This document shows, one piece after another, positions 22,701 through 33,905 of a stretch of DNA of 64,000 nt. Made by a program: the position numbers and the translations under genes. The notes below the pieces were generated by a model. That model was not told the origin of the DNA, ran no database searches, and saw only the letters and a program-made list of their open reading frames with translations. Location: NCBI GenBank assembly GCA_018136815.1, contig CM030940.1, positions 653,418 to 717,417 on the forward strand, written 5' to 3'. The stretch is from Isochrysis galbana (taxonomy: Eukaryota; Haptophyta; Isochrysidales; Isochrysidaceae). Position 1 is the stretch's first letter. Each line of letters starts with the position of its first letter.

Positions 22701-25700
22701 GGAGTGCCGACCGAGAGACGACGAAGTTGTGCCCGGATTAGTATTGACATGGACTCTAGCAAGGGCAGCGGGCGACAAGAGGGCAGCAACGGGCACTTGG
22801 CAAGCAGGGAGAAGAGTGCTCTGGAACAACGCGACGCCGGCGCCGGGGAACTGCACGACTTGTTGCCACACGTCGCCGCCGATCCGGAGGGCGCCACTCG
22901 CCACAACGGATCCAGACCGACCAGGAAGGACATTGATGCCCATTGCGGTATTGGTGAGCACCAGCATTCCACAAGTTGCAACACACCACCTGCAAGGCTG
23001 CAAACACCTGACGTGCTCAATACGAACCATCCCCCAGAAGAGACGGCGATGCCCGTGACGGTCATGTGGTCACCACAGAGGTTATCTTGCTCAGATCAGG
23101 AGGAGGCGATCGCTGCATCGACAACGGCGTGCGTTGATGTGCTAATCAGCAACTCGCTTGTGGAGGGAACCGACGTGCCGGTGCTGGCCACACCGGCCGA
23201 GCTTGGTGTGGGTGACATGCAAGAGGAAGTGACAACACTCGTCGAGGTGGCTGTGGGTGGCCAGTTGGGGGTGGTGACAACACCCGCCGAGGTGGCTGTG
23301 GGTGGCCAACAGAGGGAAGTATCAACACCTACTGAGATGGGCGAGGGAGATAAGCATAGGGTAGAGACGCAGGCGGCAGATTTTGAGGGCACAGTGTCGA
23401 GCCCGATCGCCTCATCTCGGACGGACTGTGCCTCAAGAGTGGCGGCAACGCGCGCCGTATTCGAGGGGCTGGCACTAGATGGCTGCGGGGGAGTGTCCGT
23501 CAAGCGTAGGGACACGCCTTTTGGGTCCTGCGCCGGTGCGCTCTCGGTGGTCGCAACACACCACGATGAGGTGGCGCCCTGCGCAGAGTTCGGCGATTGC
23601 GGAGCGATTCATGGCCACGATGCGAGCTCGTCTGAGGTGATGCCAACGGCGAGTAGTGATGGGACCACGGAAATTTTCGTGGAGGCCACGCGGGCACCCA
23701 ACCAAGATCAGCATGCTAGCGAGCCGCTTGGAAAAGCATGTGATTCGGTTGGAGTGGAAGAGGCGCCACTTGAGATGACACGAGAGATAGGCGGGGTCGA
23801 TAACTCATTGGAGGAAGTAGAGGAGGCATCATATGTACTATCAGTCCAAGTCACACCCGTCGTCGATCCAGCGGATGGCCTGGTTACAAAAGTGCCATCT
23901 AAGACGGCCGTCAACGACACCGTAGGCGTGCCGGGATTTGGCTCTTCTTCACCAAGCATGTCCGGCTCACCACAATTGTCTAGTCAAGGGAGCCCTACGA
24001 GCCTCTCTCCTAAAGCAGCTCGGAGCGTGGGAAACCTCCCTAGCACTAGCGATGCATTCGACGGCCCGGAATGTCCGGCTCCTAGCCCCTCAGCTAGGCG
24101 ACCGCTCGTGCCAGGGAAGATCTCACCGAATCCATCGTCTATAGCTGCACCTGAGGCGACGGTTCTCACCTCGGAGGAAGAGGAATCCCAATTCGCACAG
24201 ATGGCTGCCGAGGTCAGTGCCGACATAGCCGGGACATGGGATGCCTCTGCAGCGGCAGCGGCGAGGGAGTCGGCAGCAGAGGCGCGCCTAATGCGCGCAG
24301 CGGCCCTCAACTCCGGCTCTACAGATCCGATTCCCAATCATTTGGTTTCGTGTGCGCCATTCAATCAAGGGCTGAGATTTGCCCCAGTCGCTCAAGATGA
24401 TGTCGCTTGCATACCAGCCGCGTCACTACCGGTCTCACCTTCCCTGAGCCCCGAGGAAGGCGACGCATTCTTGATAGGGGATTCGAGCGCGTATGCGGTG
24501 CATCTCGCCATCGGCTCCTCGACAGACGGCGACGTTTCAGCGGTCGCATCGCCGAGATTCGACCCCAACGGTGTCCCAGATGAGGCTGAACCTGACCGAG
24601 TCCAGCATGACGGAACCCGTGCCCCAAGTCCGGACACGACCGCTTCCCGAGAGTCGAACTCCGACCAAAATCAAACAAGCAGCGGCGAGCTGACTGGTGA
24701 CCCCCAGTCGGCACAAGGAGACGTCGCTCCCGAAGTTGGGTGTCCATGCGCTGCGACCCCGCAAATCGAAGTAGAGAGCAGTGGGGCAGAGGCTGCAAGC
24801 GGTGCAGCCAATGACCAATGGTACCATGTGGAAAGCGATGCTCGTTGCTCTGTTTGCCGCAACGCACACCAGTGGCTGAGTAGTGCATCATCTCCGCGCC
24901 TTTGCAGCTCGCTCGGCTCGCCGACCGAGTCTGACCGATCCGGATGTTGGCCGTCGCTTGCGACCTCGCTCGCAGACGTCCGTTCACGCCTCCACGAAGC
25001 ATACAATGTTGCTCCAGAGAGATTTATGTTGCCAGCAAGTCTGGAGACCAAGGAGAAGCCTGTAGACGCGCCGAGTTCTCACGTCATACCCGAGGCACCT
25101 AGCCGAGATGCTACCGTCGCCCTGGATCACATTGACGGTGGCGTGCACCTGAGCGAGACGTCCTCTGCAATAGCAACAACACAGGTGGATCACATCAGTA
25201 CCGGAACAGGTGAGCAGGTTGGGAGCATGCAAGGTCGCTTTGCGCCCGCCCAAGAAGGCACGGCCAACTACGCCGGTGCAGATAGAAGTCCAGATGCCCT
25301 GCGAGCTAGCAGCTCATGTCCGCGTTCACTCTTGGCGCGCGACTACTCGCTGCAGCCGTCGGTCATTCCAACTGCGGCGGTCGAAGCGCTTCTTGCCTCG
25401 CGTGACGCCCAGTGGCGAGCTCAGCTCGAAGCCGTGCAAGCGGAGTCGGAACAACGCCTCGAACGGCGGGAAGCAGCGGTCCGCGCTGCTGCGGCGCGCG
25501 AGTGGCAGCACAAGATGGTCTGCGCCGTCTTGGCTTCACGCGGGTGTGCCGACGCTGACACGGTCGGTGGAACTAGGGCTAGAAATAGCGGAAGCCTCTC
25601 ATCGGGGAGCCGGGCCGCTTCGATAGCCGATTGGGACCCACCCATCCGTCCCCCGAAAGCGTGGGGTGCCTGCGGCGACGGGACAGCCGCACCATCTCCG

Positions 25701-26210
25701 CATACTCCGGCCGTTGCAGTCGCATATGCCGAGGAAGCAGGAGCTCATCGCGAGGGCGCATGCTCCCGAGCGAGCAGTCCACCGCGCGTGCTGCGACGGC
25801 CGCCTACTTCCAACGCGAATTCCAACGACATGTCGCCAGTGCCGGCACCTCATAGCGACGGGAAGCGTCGCTTTGCGCCGCGGCGCCTCGAGGCTGCGAG
25901 AGTACGCATCGCACCCACTGCTGGCTCGACCCCGCTTTCTGTGCCGCCTTCATCCGCCGGGCGCCTGGCACTGCTTGCCGACCTGAATCGAATGATTGCG
26001 ACGCAAGCGAAGCTGCAGCGTGAGCAAGAGGAAGCTCAGCCAGAGCCCGTCCTCGTCGCTGCCGCTGCGGCGGCTGCGGCGGCTGTGGTGCGAGATGCCG
26101 ACAGCTCTTCCCGGCTCGTGGGGGGTCGTACGATATCCACGCCGCCAGGTGGGAAGGCGGCCATAGCGATGCTCAGACGGCCGCCTGCGCACGACCTCAA
26201 TTTCGACTGA
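19704..26210 (+). CDS. Very large Ser/Thr-type protein kinase with N-terminal repeats and a ~1,300-residue C-terminal tail
   Basis: Suggested exons: 19704-20786, 21009-21170, 21373-21591, 21730-22113, 22278-26210, ~1,925 residues. The N-terminal ~300 residues carry five degenerate repeats around SRTGSWRSLARRAKPAETP. The kinase domain follows, with glycine loop LGQGRTAMVY, VALK lysine ending exon 1, helix C FIAELRALR, catalytic loop HLDIKLEN (HRD changed to HLD), LVDLGSAR (DFG changed to DLG), MAPEV, and the closing motif LLTKDPGARIGAADAAAHPWF. Catalytic Lys, Glu, Asp and Asn are present, so activity is plausible. The tail is acidic and Ser/Thr-rich, has four 15-residue repeats (23190-23369) and a short coiled-coil-like segment near 25380-25540 (QWRAQLEAVQAESEQRLERR). 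I do not recognise the tail or its substrate. Intron 21592-21729 would be GC-AG, and that junction is the least certain. The ATG at 19704 is the first in frame. Confidence 0.75.
19927..20440 (+). repeat. Five coding repeats in the kinase N-terminus
   Basis: Units starting near 19927, 20034, 20149, 20279 and 20394 each encode S/F-R-x-x-[SP]-W-R-S-L-x-[RK]-[RK]-A-K followed by an acidic or Thr/Pro spacer. Spacing is about 107-130 nt, so this is an old, diverged tandem array and not a young one. The basic/serine pattern resembles phosphorylation-prone linkers; this function is inference. Confidence 0.75.
23190..23369 (+). repeat. Four 45-bp coding repeats in the kinase tail
   Basis: Four in-frame units of 15 residues: TPAELGVGDMQEEVT, TLVEVAVGGQLGVVT, TPAEVAVGGQQREVS, TPTEMGEGDKHRVET. 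The two central units are nearly identical at the DNA level (GAGGTGGCTGTGGGTGGCCA), indicating a recent duplication. Confidence 0.85.
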
Positions 26211-26730
26211 TCGACAAGCCTGAGATGAGGGTCTAGGCTAGATGCCTAGCACTCCAACGATGTGCATTGCAATGGCCAGTCCTCCCCTCTCGGTGCGTCG
26301 GTGCGAGTGTTTGGACTCCTCTGCTAACCGGTTGATCACGGGAACTGACCACCCGCCAAATACAGCCGGTGGTTGTGGCTCCCCACACTCTGCACCTGAT
26401 CGTTATCGTTGTCGCATGGGAGGTTGTTCATGATGGATTTGTTCGCCACGTAATCGCGAGTCATCTCGTGCTCACACTACACATTCGCCATTGCGACATG
26501 GCATGGCCGTCACTGTTCTGGCGTTTGCCCCCACCTCTAACACCACTCTCACGCGTATGTTTCCATGCAACGATCCGAAGCCCTCCTTCTTCCATGACGA
26601 ATTGTAAAATGTTATGAAAATTAGTAGTCCCTTAAGCTTGTTCCTTCGGGGGAGGGGAGGGGGACATCGGCGAAGCATGCAGTCTCCTGTAGGCATGGCA
26701 TTGGCCAGCACACGTATTATTTGTACTACT
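26211..26730. other. Spacer between kinase gene and LINE copy B
   Basis: Probably the 3' UTR and flank of the kinase. No coding frame stands out. A CTTCGGGGGAGGGGAGGGGG stretch lies at 26643-26662. Confidence 0.5.
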
Positions 26731-26732
26731 GG

Positions 26733-28040
26733 AACTAAGTTTATACTTAGACGCGATGGAGCGCGCCGACGCGACTCCCCTCTCCTTCGGGCCCCCCGCC
26801 GAGGGCGCCCCCCCAGTGCCCATGGAGCAGCCGCTGTCGAAGCGGCCGCGTCCGCCCACTGAGGCCGAGCAGGTGCGTGCGACTCCGGTCGCGCCACACG
26901 GCCCGTGGCCCCGGCCACATCACCCATGGCAGCCATGCTGGCCTCCCCCATGGGAGGCAACATGCTGCTGGTTGCACCCCTACAGTGTCAGGCTCCAGCA
27001 GCCACCCCTCCATTGGGCATGCCTTATGGCAGAGGCCCCTCCCGCCCTGGCAAGGGCCGCGCTGCTCCAGCGGCACGGCCCGAGGCCGGGTGGCCCCTAT
27101 GGGCACCACATCCACTCCACCACAACGTACAACACACTCTCCAGAGAAATCCTCCCATACACAGCACACCGCACGCATGTGGCACGAACATACGACCCCC
27201 CTGGGGGGAACCAGAGCAAAGTGACACTGCCCACTGCCCTCACCCGCACGACGCTGAGCACGGACGCCCCCCACCACACCTCACAGGACCAAGACTCAGA
27301 CGAAGACAACAACATCATAGACTCAGACTCCACCTTCGAACTCTCATTCCACTAGGCCGGAGACATCATAATCCAGGACACGACGGTGTACGCCGCCATC
27401 GTCGAACTTCTCCTAGAACTCGAGGGAGTCGACCCCGAGCCAGACTTCTGGGCCCGCTCGGCGAGGGGCCCGTGGCACATAGCGGTCAACGAGGACTGCG
27501 CGCAACAATTCAAGGCCAAATACGGCGACCACACCATCATTCGCGCCCTGGGCCAAGACATCCCCGTGCGCATCCACGTGGACTCCATCGAAGAGAAACT
27601 CAACAAGAAAGCACCTCCTCGCGCAAGGCCCTCTACGAGGCGCTCCAAGACGTTGCGGCCCACGTCGTGGTCGAAGCGGACGGCCTCGCGCAAGCATCGA
27701 AAATCACTTTAAGCTCGCTCGTCAAAGCAGTTGAGGCACAAGGCCTCACTTTCTTAAAGGGGAATCGCGAGCGCATGAAGCTCGAGGGTGAGTCCGGCAC
27801 CTTTGTGTCGAAAGTGGCCCACTCTACCCGCTGGCACCTCTATGTCTCCGCAGCGCAAGGCACCTTCCTTTCGGGCAACTTCCCGCGCAAGATCGTACTC
27901 AACATCGACAACAAAACGGTGCCGGTCAACTACGCCATTCGGGCGTGCAAACCGATCGCGATGCCCCCAAACATCCAATCGCCTCACAAGCTCATGATAC
28001 ACGGAAGCACCAAAGGGTGCAAAGGCTGGCGCCCTGAGGT
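26733..28040 (+). mobile_element. LINE copy B: 5' hairpin, start codon, Pro-rich region and tandem N-terminal domains
   Basis: The best-preserved 5' end of the family. The hairpin at 26733-26752 (CTAAGT TTAT ACTTAG core) is followed three nt later by ATG at 26756. The frame runs 199 codons to TAG at 27353-27355, encoding a Pro-rich start (MERADATPLSFGPPAEGAP) and an acidic end. The same frame continues past the TAG into VYAAIVELLLELEGVDPEPD and GPWHIAVNEDC (domain 1). A frameshift near 27610-27630 leads into SSLVKAVEAQGLTFLKGNRE and RWHLYVSAAQGTFLSGNFPR (domain 2). Both domains align with copy A. Coding similarity ends at ~28025 (STKGCKGW), before the CCCH fingers, where other repeat sequence is joined. 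It has one stop, one frameshift, and neither endonuclease nor reverse transcriptase. Confidence 0.78.
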
Positions 28041-28163
28041 AGCCCTAGGTGCGCAGGGTCGGTGCTCAGTGCGTGCACTGGAGGGGGAACAAATATCGAG
28101 GGGAGGGGGCAGTGCGCAGTGCCCCCTCCCCGGTATCTCTCGGACACCCGGCTCGTCAGGCAA
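28041..28163 (-). repeat. Reversed piece of the 0.85-kb repeat ending in an A-run
   Basis: Reverse complement of part of 57805-57920 (and 16795-16880): GTGCACTGGAGGGGGAACAA, ATATCGAGGGGAGGGGGCA and CGGCTCGTCAGGCA occur here in opposite orientation. On the plus strand it ends in GGCTCGTCAGGC and nine or ten A residues (28162 on), as a retroposed 3' end would. Confidence 0.7.
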
Positions 28164-28625
28164 AAAAAAAACATCTGAAGATTCTGGGCTATACACCTAC
28201 CGTCTACAGGACCGTCCATCTCTATTTCCATCGCCCTTATATCTTCCCTCCCTCCACCTCCTCCCCTGCCCCCCTTCTTTCCTTTTTCTTTGGTTTCCGG
28301 GGTCCGGCCTCGGTGCACTACCTGAGGCCTGGTTGGAGTGTGGGGTCCGGGCAGGCCTTTTGGTCTTTTTCTCTCGTATCTCACGTCCTCCCGGCCGTGT
28401 TTTGGTGGTTGGGTCCCGTCTAGATCGCAGTGCCTCTAGTGGTGCCCTCCCTTGCTTGTTGTATCCGTGGTTTATTCGTCTCCGTTGCCCCGCTCCTCTC
28501 GGTCTCTTCGACAGCGTGTGCGATCCTCAGCTTGGTGGCTAGCTCCCCGGCTCGTCAGGCATGGCGGAATTCCGGGACTTACTTAGCTGGTGGGGTTGGC
28601 TAGGATATAACATTGCTATTATTTT
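28163..28625 (+). repeat. Leader-type repeat behind a poly-A tract, then reversed 0.85-kb repeat end
   Basis: After the A-run comes CATCTGAAGATTCTGGGCTA, a CT-rich block with CCTTCTTTCC and the landmark GGTTTCCGGGGTCCG (~28294-28308), and then GCACTACCTGAGGCCTGGTT. The same order is found reversed at 61690-61500, 62173-62000, 62880-62736 and 37138-36980, and forward at 57295-57445 and 3786-3915. From ~28535 a reversed copy of the 16728 left end (CCGGCTCGTCAGGCATGGCG...GGTTGGCTAGGATATAA) runs to ~28610. Confidence 0.75.
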
Positions 28626-28953
28626 ATTACAGTTATAGAAGTTGAAATAGCTGTTTGACCGCCCTTTTGAATCTTCCGAATTTTTTTTCAAGATGAGTGT
28701 TTTCTTCTCCATTTCATACTCTTGCGCTCCCATAATCCATAATCCTACCACACTTCATACTGCCCTAACTAAGCTCGTTAAATGCGCCAACACAACGCTC
28801 CGCATTTGTACATGCCACATGCCTATGCTAGCGGCTAGCCTCTATTTGCTCAACTTTGCTCCTTAGATTCGCTAAGGCCAAGCATGGTATGCAATGGTGT
28901 GTTCAAATTCTTCAGCTTATGCCCGCCCTGCGGCGCTCTCCTCTCGCAACCCG
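28626..28953. other. Short spacer 3' of REV1
   Basis: AT-richer sequence, with no coding frame recognised. It likely includes the REV1 3' UTR (minus strand). Confidence 0.45.
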
Positions 28954-31900
28954 CTAGTGCAAGTCCTCGCAAAGAGCCTGCCGCAATCTCTGGCACGGTG
29001 CAAATTCTGCACCCGCGCCGTGTCGAAACGCAATGGACGCGTCGACACGTTCCGTCATTTCCAGCAACACGCTGCACCATTCGCTCGCGAAGGGATGCGC
29101 GCCCTCCACATGGCTATTAGCTGAAACGCCGAGCTGCGAGACTGGGAGCTCGCCACAGTCGGAGACGGGGAACGAGCTGCCTACCGATTTGTCATGAGAA
29201 GACCCTGCGGCGCGGAGTCGAGTCGACGACCCGGCTTGCACATCGAGAGAGTTCCGCGAACGAATTCGGGAGGGTGAGGAGTCGGGTACGTGCTGCTGTG
29301 GCTCCTCCGCGGCATGTTGTGGACCAAAATCGCCCCAAGAGGATGTAATCGATCTAGCGCCCCACATCTTCCGTGCAAAAATGGTGAAGAAGTCCATCAT
29401 GTACCCAAGATCCTCAAGCCCACCCCCATTCACAAGGGCGAGCGCGTAGCGATATATCGCAGACGGCTCAGGAGCGGCGCCTTCCTGAAGTAATTGAGCC
29501 ATCTCACGGCGTCCCGCCATCCAGTTGTCTATTGAGACCGATGCAGCCGGACAGCGCGCCGCGATCACAGGCATTGCGCTGGCGTCGCCTTCGAGTGCGG
29601 GATGGCTAACATCTGCTTGCCCACCGACGTCTGACTGAACGGGCATTCTCGAGGGTCCAAGAGTGCTCACACAAGATCGGGGTATGGTGCCGAACCCCCC
29701 AAGACGCTCCGCATTTACTATGGGGCGCTCGGCAGTGCCGATGTAGTCATAATCTGAGGCACCCATAGGCGCATCAGCTCCGCCTGTGGTACTTCTCGCG
29801 GGCGTCGAGCGAAAGGCTGAGCTCGACACCATATGCGAAGTCTTTCGGCCGGCACGTTTCGTGGCCCGACCCCGCTTCCCACCCCGTGCTACATTGCGAC
29901 CGGAACCTCGAGGAGGGGGTGCTGATGCGCTGCTCGGGACGCGCACGCTAGAGGTAACCCTCTCGCTGGCCCTTCCCTCGGCAACTACAGCTGCCGTGGC
30001 GCTCCGCACTGCGGGAGAAATGTTCGCACTCGCATCCATCAGGGCATATCTACTCGGTCGCAGTGAAGCACACATGGCGCATTGCAAGTGTTGGATGACG
30101 TTCACGTAGGTGCACACCTCGCACGACCAGCCACCATCATCGAGATCCAGGTCGGTGTCGTTTTCAGCTTGCTGTAGAGGTGAGTCGTGAGGAAACCTCA
30201 TGATGCAGGTCGCATCTTTGGCGTACGAGGGGTTATGGCTAGACGCATTGCTGGGCAATCCAGCGGCTGACGTTGAATCAAGGTGATGTGAGGATGCAAC
30301 AGCACACCTCTCTGCCGTATGGGCACGCTGATAAGTGAAACATCCAGCCAGACCGTTGCCGGACGCTGTAGACCGCGCTTCCACCGATGTCGTCGGCATA
30401 TCAGTCATGCTTAAGGCAGAAGGAACACCGCCTGTATTGTATCCATCCCGTCTCGAATAGTTCACCTCCTCCTCTCCCGGCAAGTCACCACCAGCTACTA
30501 GACCGTCGCCTAGTCGCTGAGCATCCAGACCCGCCTTGTCACAACATTCGCAACAACGCCGAGCACGCAGTGGTAGCCCTACTGTCCTAGTGACCACAGA
30601 CTTTCCGCGGACCGCCGCCCTGCCCGCGCTCAAGATGTCTCGAGCGCGCACGGCCGCGGCTACGGCTGGCATGATGTCTCTTCTAAGGCCAGCCTCATCA
30701 GTGCCAAGGTCTGCTAGAGGCTGCGCAGCCACGGCGTCGCGTGTTCCTCTTGCCAATAGGCGATCTACTTGCCCACACTTCTCAACACCAATCTTGCTTA
30801 GGAGTACCAGCTCAGTGGGAAGCAAGCGCGGCAAGAGTGCTGTGATGGGCATAGCCGCCACCGCCAGCTCCTCATCCACCGAGCTCCGCACCCACACCAC
30901 ACCGTCGCCGTCCACCGTGCTGCAACTCCATGTTGCGCCGAGAGGTGAGTCTGCATGGTTGTGGTGCTCCCTCCTTTCGGACACGCGACCATCCAAGAAT
31001 GCACGGGCGCATGGACCCTTGCCTTCCACTGGACAAGTTCGCCGGAATAGGAGGGCATCAAGAGCCATTCGTGATGCGACTCGCGCAAACGTGATGGAGC
31101 TTCCCGCCCCGATGGCGCAAACAGCGTCAACTGGACAGTGAGATTTCCCGTCGCCTCCTAGGCTTGTAGCGCTATCAACATGGGGATCGGTGGCACCGTC
31201 TGTGTGAGGCATGTCAAGCATGCTTGCAATAGCGTGCAAGGCGTGGGTGTGCGCTCCTTGCAACAACGCAAGCAATTCGCTCGGCCGCATCATCCCACTA
31301 GGTGGCGGCTCCGGAGTTTCCGCCGTGTCCGTGGTGTACACACGCAATGGTGCTTGAGAGATCATCTCACCGTCCGCAAATTGGTGGAGACGGAGGTGGA
31401 CCGGGAGTCGTGACGCCCACGCCTCTAGAACTTCTGTGCGTACCTCGAGCGGCAAGAAAGGTTGCGCACGCAGCGACACCCACACCTCCGAGTATTGCAC
31501 ATAGGCGTTCGGCTTCACTGCATTCTCGGGAGCGACGGAGAGCTCCTCAGCTTCGATTGGAGTCAACCCGTGCCTTCCGCCAGTTTCTGTACTTCCGGGT
31601 TGCAGACCCGGCTCTGCCTCTAGCCGGCTCTGCACCCCAGCGCTTGCAAATGGGCTAGGAGGCAACATCATGCCGTTCGGCGCGTCGCGGTTCGTAGGTG
31701 AAGCCCTCTCGCTCACCCTGCAAACATTGTGGTCCATAGCTATGGGTGATTCGACGGAGTCATTTGCCGCTGATCCATTGCAGGCCGTACAGCGTGCGGC
31801 TATGGAGTGTCCTCGACCATCTCCCGACTGCTCATCGTCCCCATCTTGAATTGCGGGTGCATCTCTGCATCCACCATTAGCAAATTCGCTAGTTCTAGCC

Positions 31901-32910
31901 CTCGAGGGAGATAGATCGGCGGTGTGGTATCCCACGTGCTGCACGCCCTCGACACCGATGTCGCCATTCCCTCGCGCACCTGCGCCATCACTGCCCATTT
32001 CTCCAACGTCTGCGGCGGAACCAAGATCGGCCTCCTTGCTCACGGTCACGCGAACTGCGCTCCGGACATCATACGCAACCGCCGCACCTACGGGCACAAC
32101 TTCCTCTCTGTTCGCAAGGCTGATCCTGTCACCTCCTGGACTTACCCCCAATGGGCGAGATTCCTTCCCTCTTGCAACGGCCACGCTGCCTTTAGGCTGT
32201 GGCAGGAATGTGTCAAGCTTGCTAGCTGCCTGTGCCCCACCAGACGGACCAAATGCGAGAGTGTGCTGATGAGGGTGCCTCATTTCCGCTGGAGAGAAGC
32301 CCCCCTCTCGCAGCCGGGTCCTCGTGGCATCGCATTGATGTAGCCATTGCTCTGTGACGATGTGGAAGTCGAAGCCAAGTCTCCGGCGCTTTGACATGGC
32401 TCGCACCTAAACACCAAACGCGTCGAAGGTTGAGGGCAATGAACCGATCCGTTGCGTCAAACATGAGCAAAATAGAATGTAGCTCCTCACATGTGGCAGC
32501 CCTGCACCCTGAAGAAACATGCAGGCCGGCATCCCCTCCGCTCCGGCCGCAAACCCTTTTGGCCGCGGACGGCGCTTCACCTTGGAAATGGGAAGCACAT
32601 TCACTACAAAGTGGGTCATGTTTCCCTCTGGGTACTGCGCATACCGACCCCCATGTTTGTGCACCAACTCTGCAAGCGTGTCCTTTGGCACACTCGTGGC
32701 GCCATTCACGTGCACCACGCAGCCCGCAAGCACGCTTGTCTCCACATGGACGCGTGAGGCGTACTGCTCCTCGAGACCGGCTCGCTTGTGCGCCATGTAC
32801 TCACCAAACGACCAGCCGCCACCACCAAACCCGCGAGCACGTTCTTCAGCTGTGCGAGAGTCCTCGCCGGGTAGCCCGCCCGGGAAGCCACCGCGCCCGC
32901 TCGAAGACAT
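28954..32910 (-). CDS. REV1: REV1-like translesion-synthesis protein with degenerate polymerase core
   Basis: REV1 works in the nucleus as a Y-family dCMP transferase and scaffold for other translesion polymerases. Exon 1 is 32910-32581 and exon 2 is 32406-28954; intron 32580-32407 has gtgaag and tttag. This join gives NVLPISK-VRAMSKRRRLG with normal BRCT spacing; a gtgagg donor at 32490 is the alternative. Total ~1,260 residues. Seen in order: GGWSFGEYMAHKRAGLEEQY and a BRCT domain (residues ~33-135), long linker, Y-family-like CAIGAGSSITFARVASRMA (~540-558), helix-hairpin-helix-like TELVLLSKIGVEKCGQVDRL (~641-660), RanBP2-type zinc finger WSCEVCTYVNV...CAMC (~870-890), then a REV1 C-terminal-domain-like segment (DNWMAG...LEDLGYMMDFFTIF) and last helix (EWCSVLLEMTERV). 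The metal-binding DxD and SxDEA palm motifs and a clear little-finger domain are absent. It probably keeps scaffold functions only. Confidence 0.72.
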
Positions 32911-33825
32911 TTTCGAAAGCGCAGTCAGATGCTCACAATGGCAAAACAGATGGAGAGGGGGGTAGAGAGGGGAGCTTCCAAGCCGTTAGGAGTAATAAAA
33001 CGGCCCACGCAAGGTACCTTCCGAGGTTCGCCCAAAGGAACGCAAGGAATCTCCGCAAGATACCCGCTGGGCAGAGCAGCAGGTACAACAAGAGAAAGTG
33101 GGGGGCAGAGAGGGAAGCTACAGACACTGTTCGACAAATTGTCTGAAGGAAGTGCCAGTAAAAATGTCTCTTTCGGGCAGCCAGCCAGCTTTCTACCAAA
33201 GATGGGAACAGACACTGGTGAGGAAGAGGAAGAGAGTGCCCAATAGGGTCGGCCAGAGGGCGGGGGAGGGCTGCTGCAACGACCTTCGGGCACTCGGCCA
33301 GTCCACTCCAATGTGGAAGGTGGGGGGAGAGGAAGAATGAGAGGAAGGCGGAGAAGAGACCGACGAGAGTGGGAGGGAGAGATCAAGGGAGGAAGAGGCG
33401 GGTCTGCTGGGAGACCTAAGGGGGAGGCGGCGTGGGCGGGGGTCGGGGGGTGGGGGCGAGGGGGCGAGGGGTGAGGGGTGGGGTGGGGTGGGGGGAGGTC
33501 GGGGGGCGAGGGGGGGTGGGGGGGGGGCACCGCGGCTGCGTCGCTCTGGCAGAGAGAGGCGGCGAGCCTTATTCCCTCTTTCGCTCTCCGCCTCTCTCCC
33601 TCTCCCTTCCTCTCCGTCCCCCGCGCGCGGGCGCGGGAACCCATGGACCACCCATTTACTGCTAGTAGTACTCAGTACTGTGTACAACTAGTAGTACTCT
33701 CTAGTTGTAGTAGTACATACTACCGTTTGCAATCGTAGTCTTGTAAGAGGTCTTGTTGGCTAGCATCCCTAGCCACATACTTTACACCGGACGAGCCATG
33801 CGCCAACCGCGCACACCCATCGCAG

Positions 33826-33905
33826 GGGAGGGGCTCCGTTGCCGATGAGGCACGGTCCCTCAGCACTAGGATTAAATAACTAGGACAACAAGAAAACTAG
33901 ACTTC
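33826..33905 (+). repeat. Short dispersed repeat, partner at 19462-19560
   Basis: GGGGCTCCGTTGCCG, GGTCCCTCAGCACTA and ACAACAAGAAAACT in the same order and strand as at 19462. Confidence 0.6.

Noticed and set aside
30387-31658. Plus-strand frames opposite REV1
   Set aside because: Shadows of the long REV1 exon. Composition and lack of motifs.
32491-32580. REV1 exon 1 extended to 32491 (donor gtgagg)
   Set aside because: Adds 30 residues inside the BRCT domain. The gtgaag donor at 32580 gives normal BRCT spacing. Kept only as an alternative.
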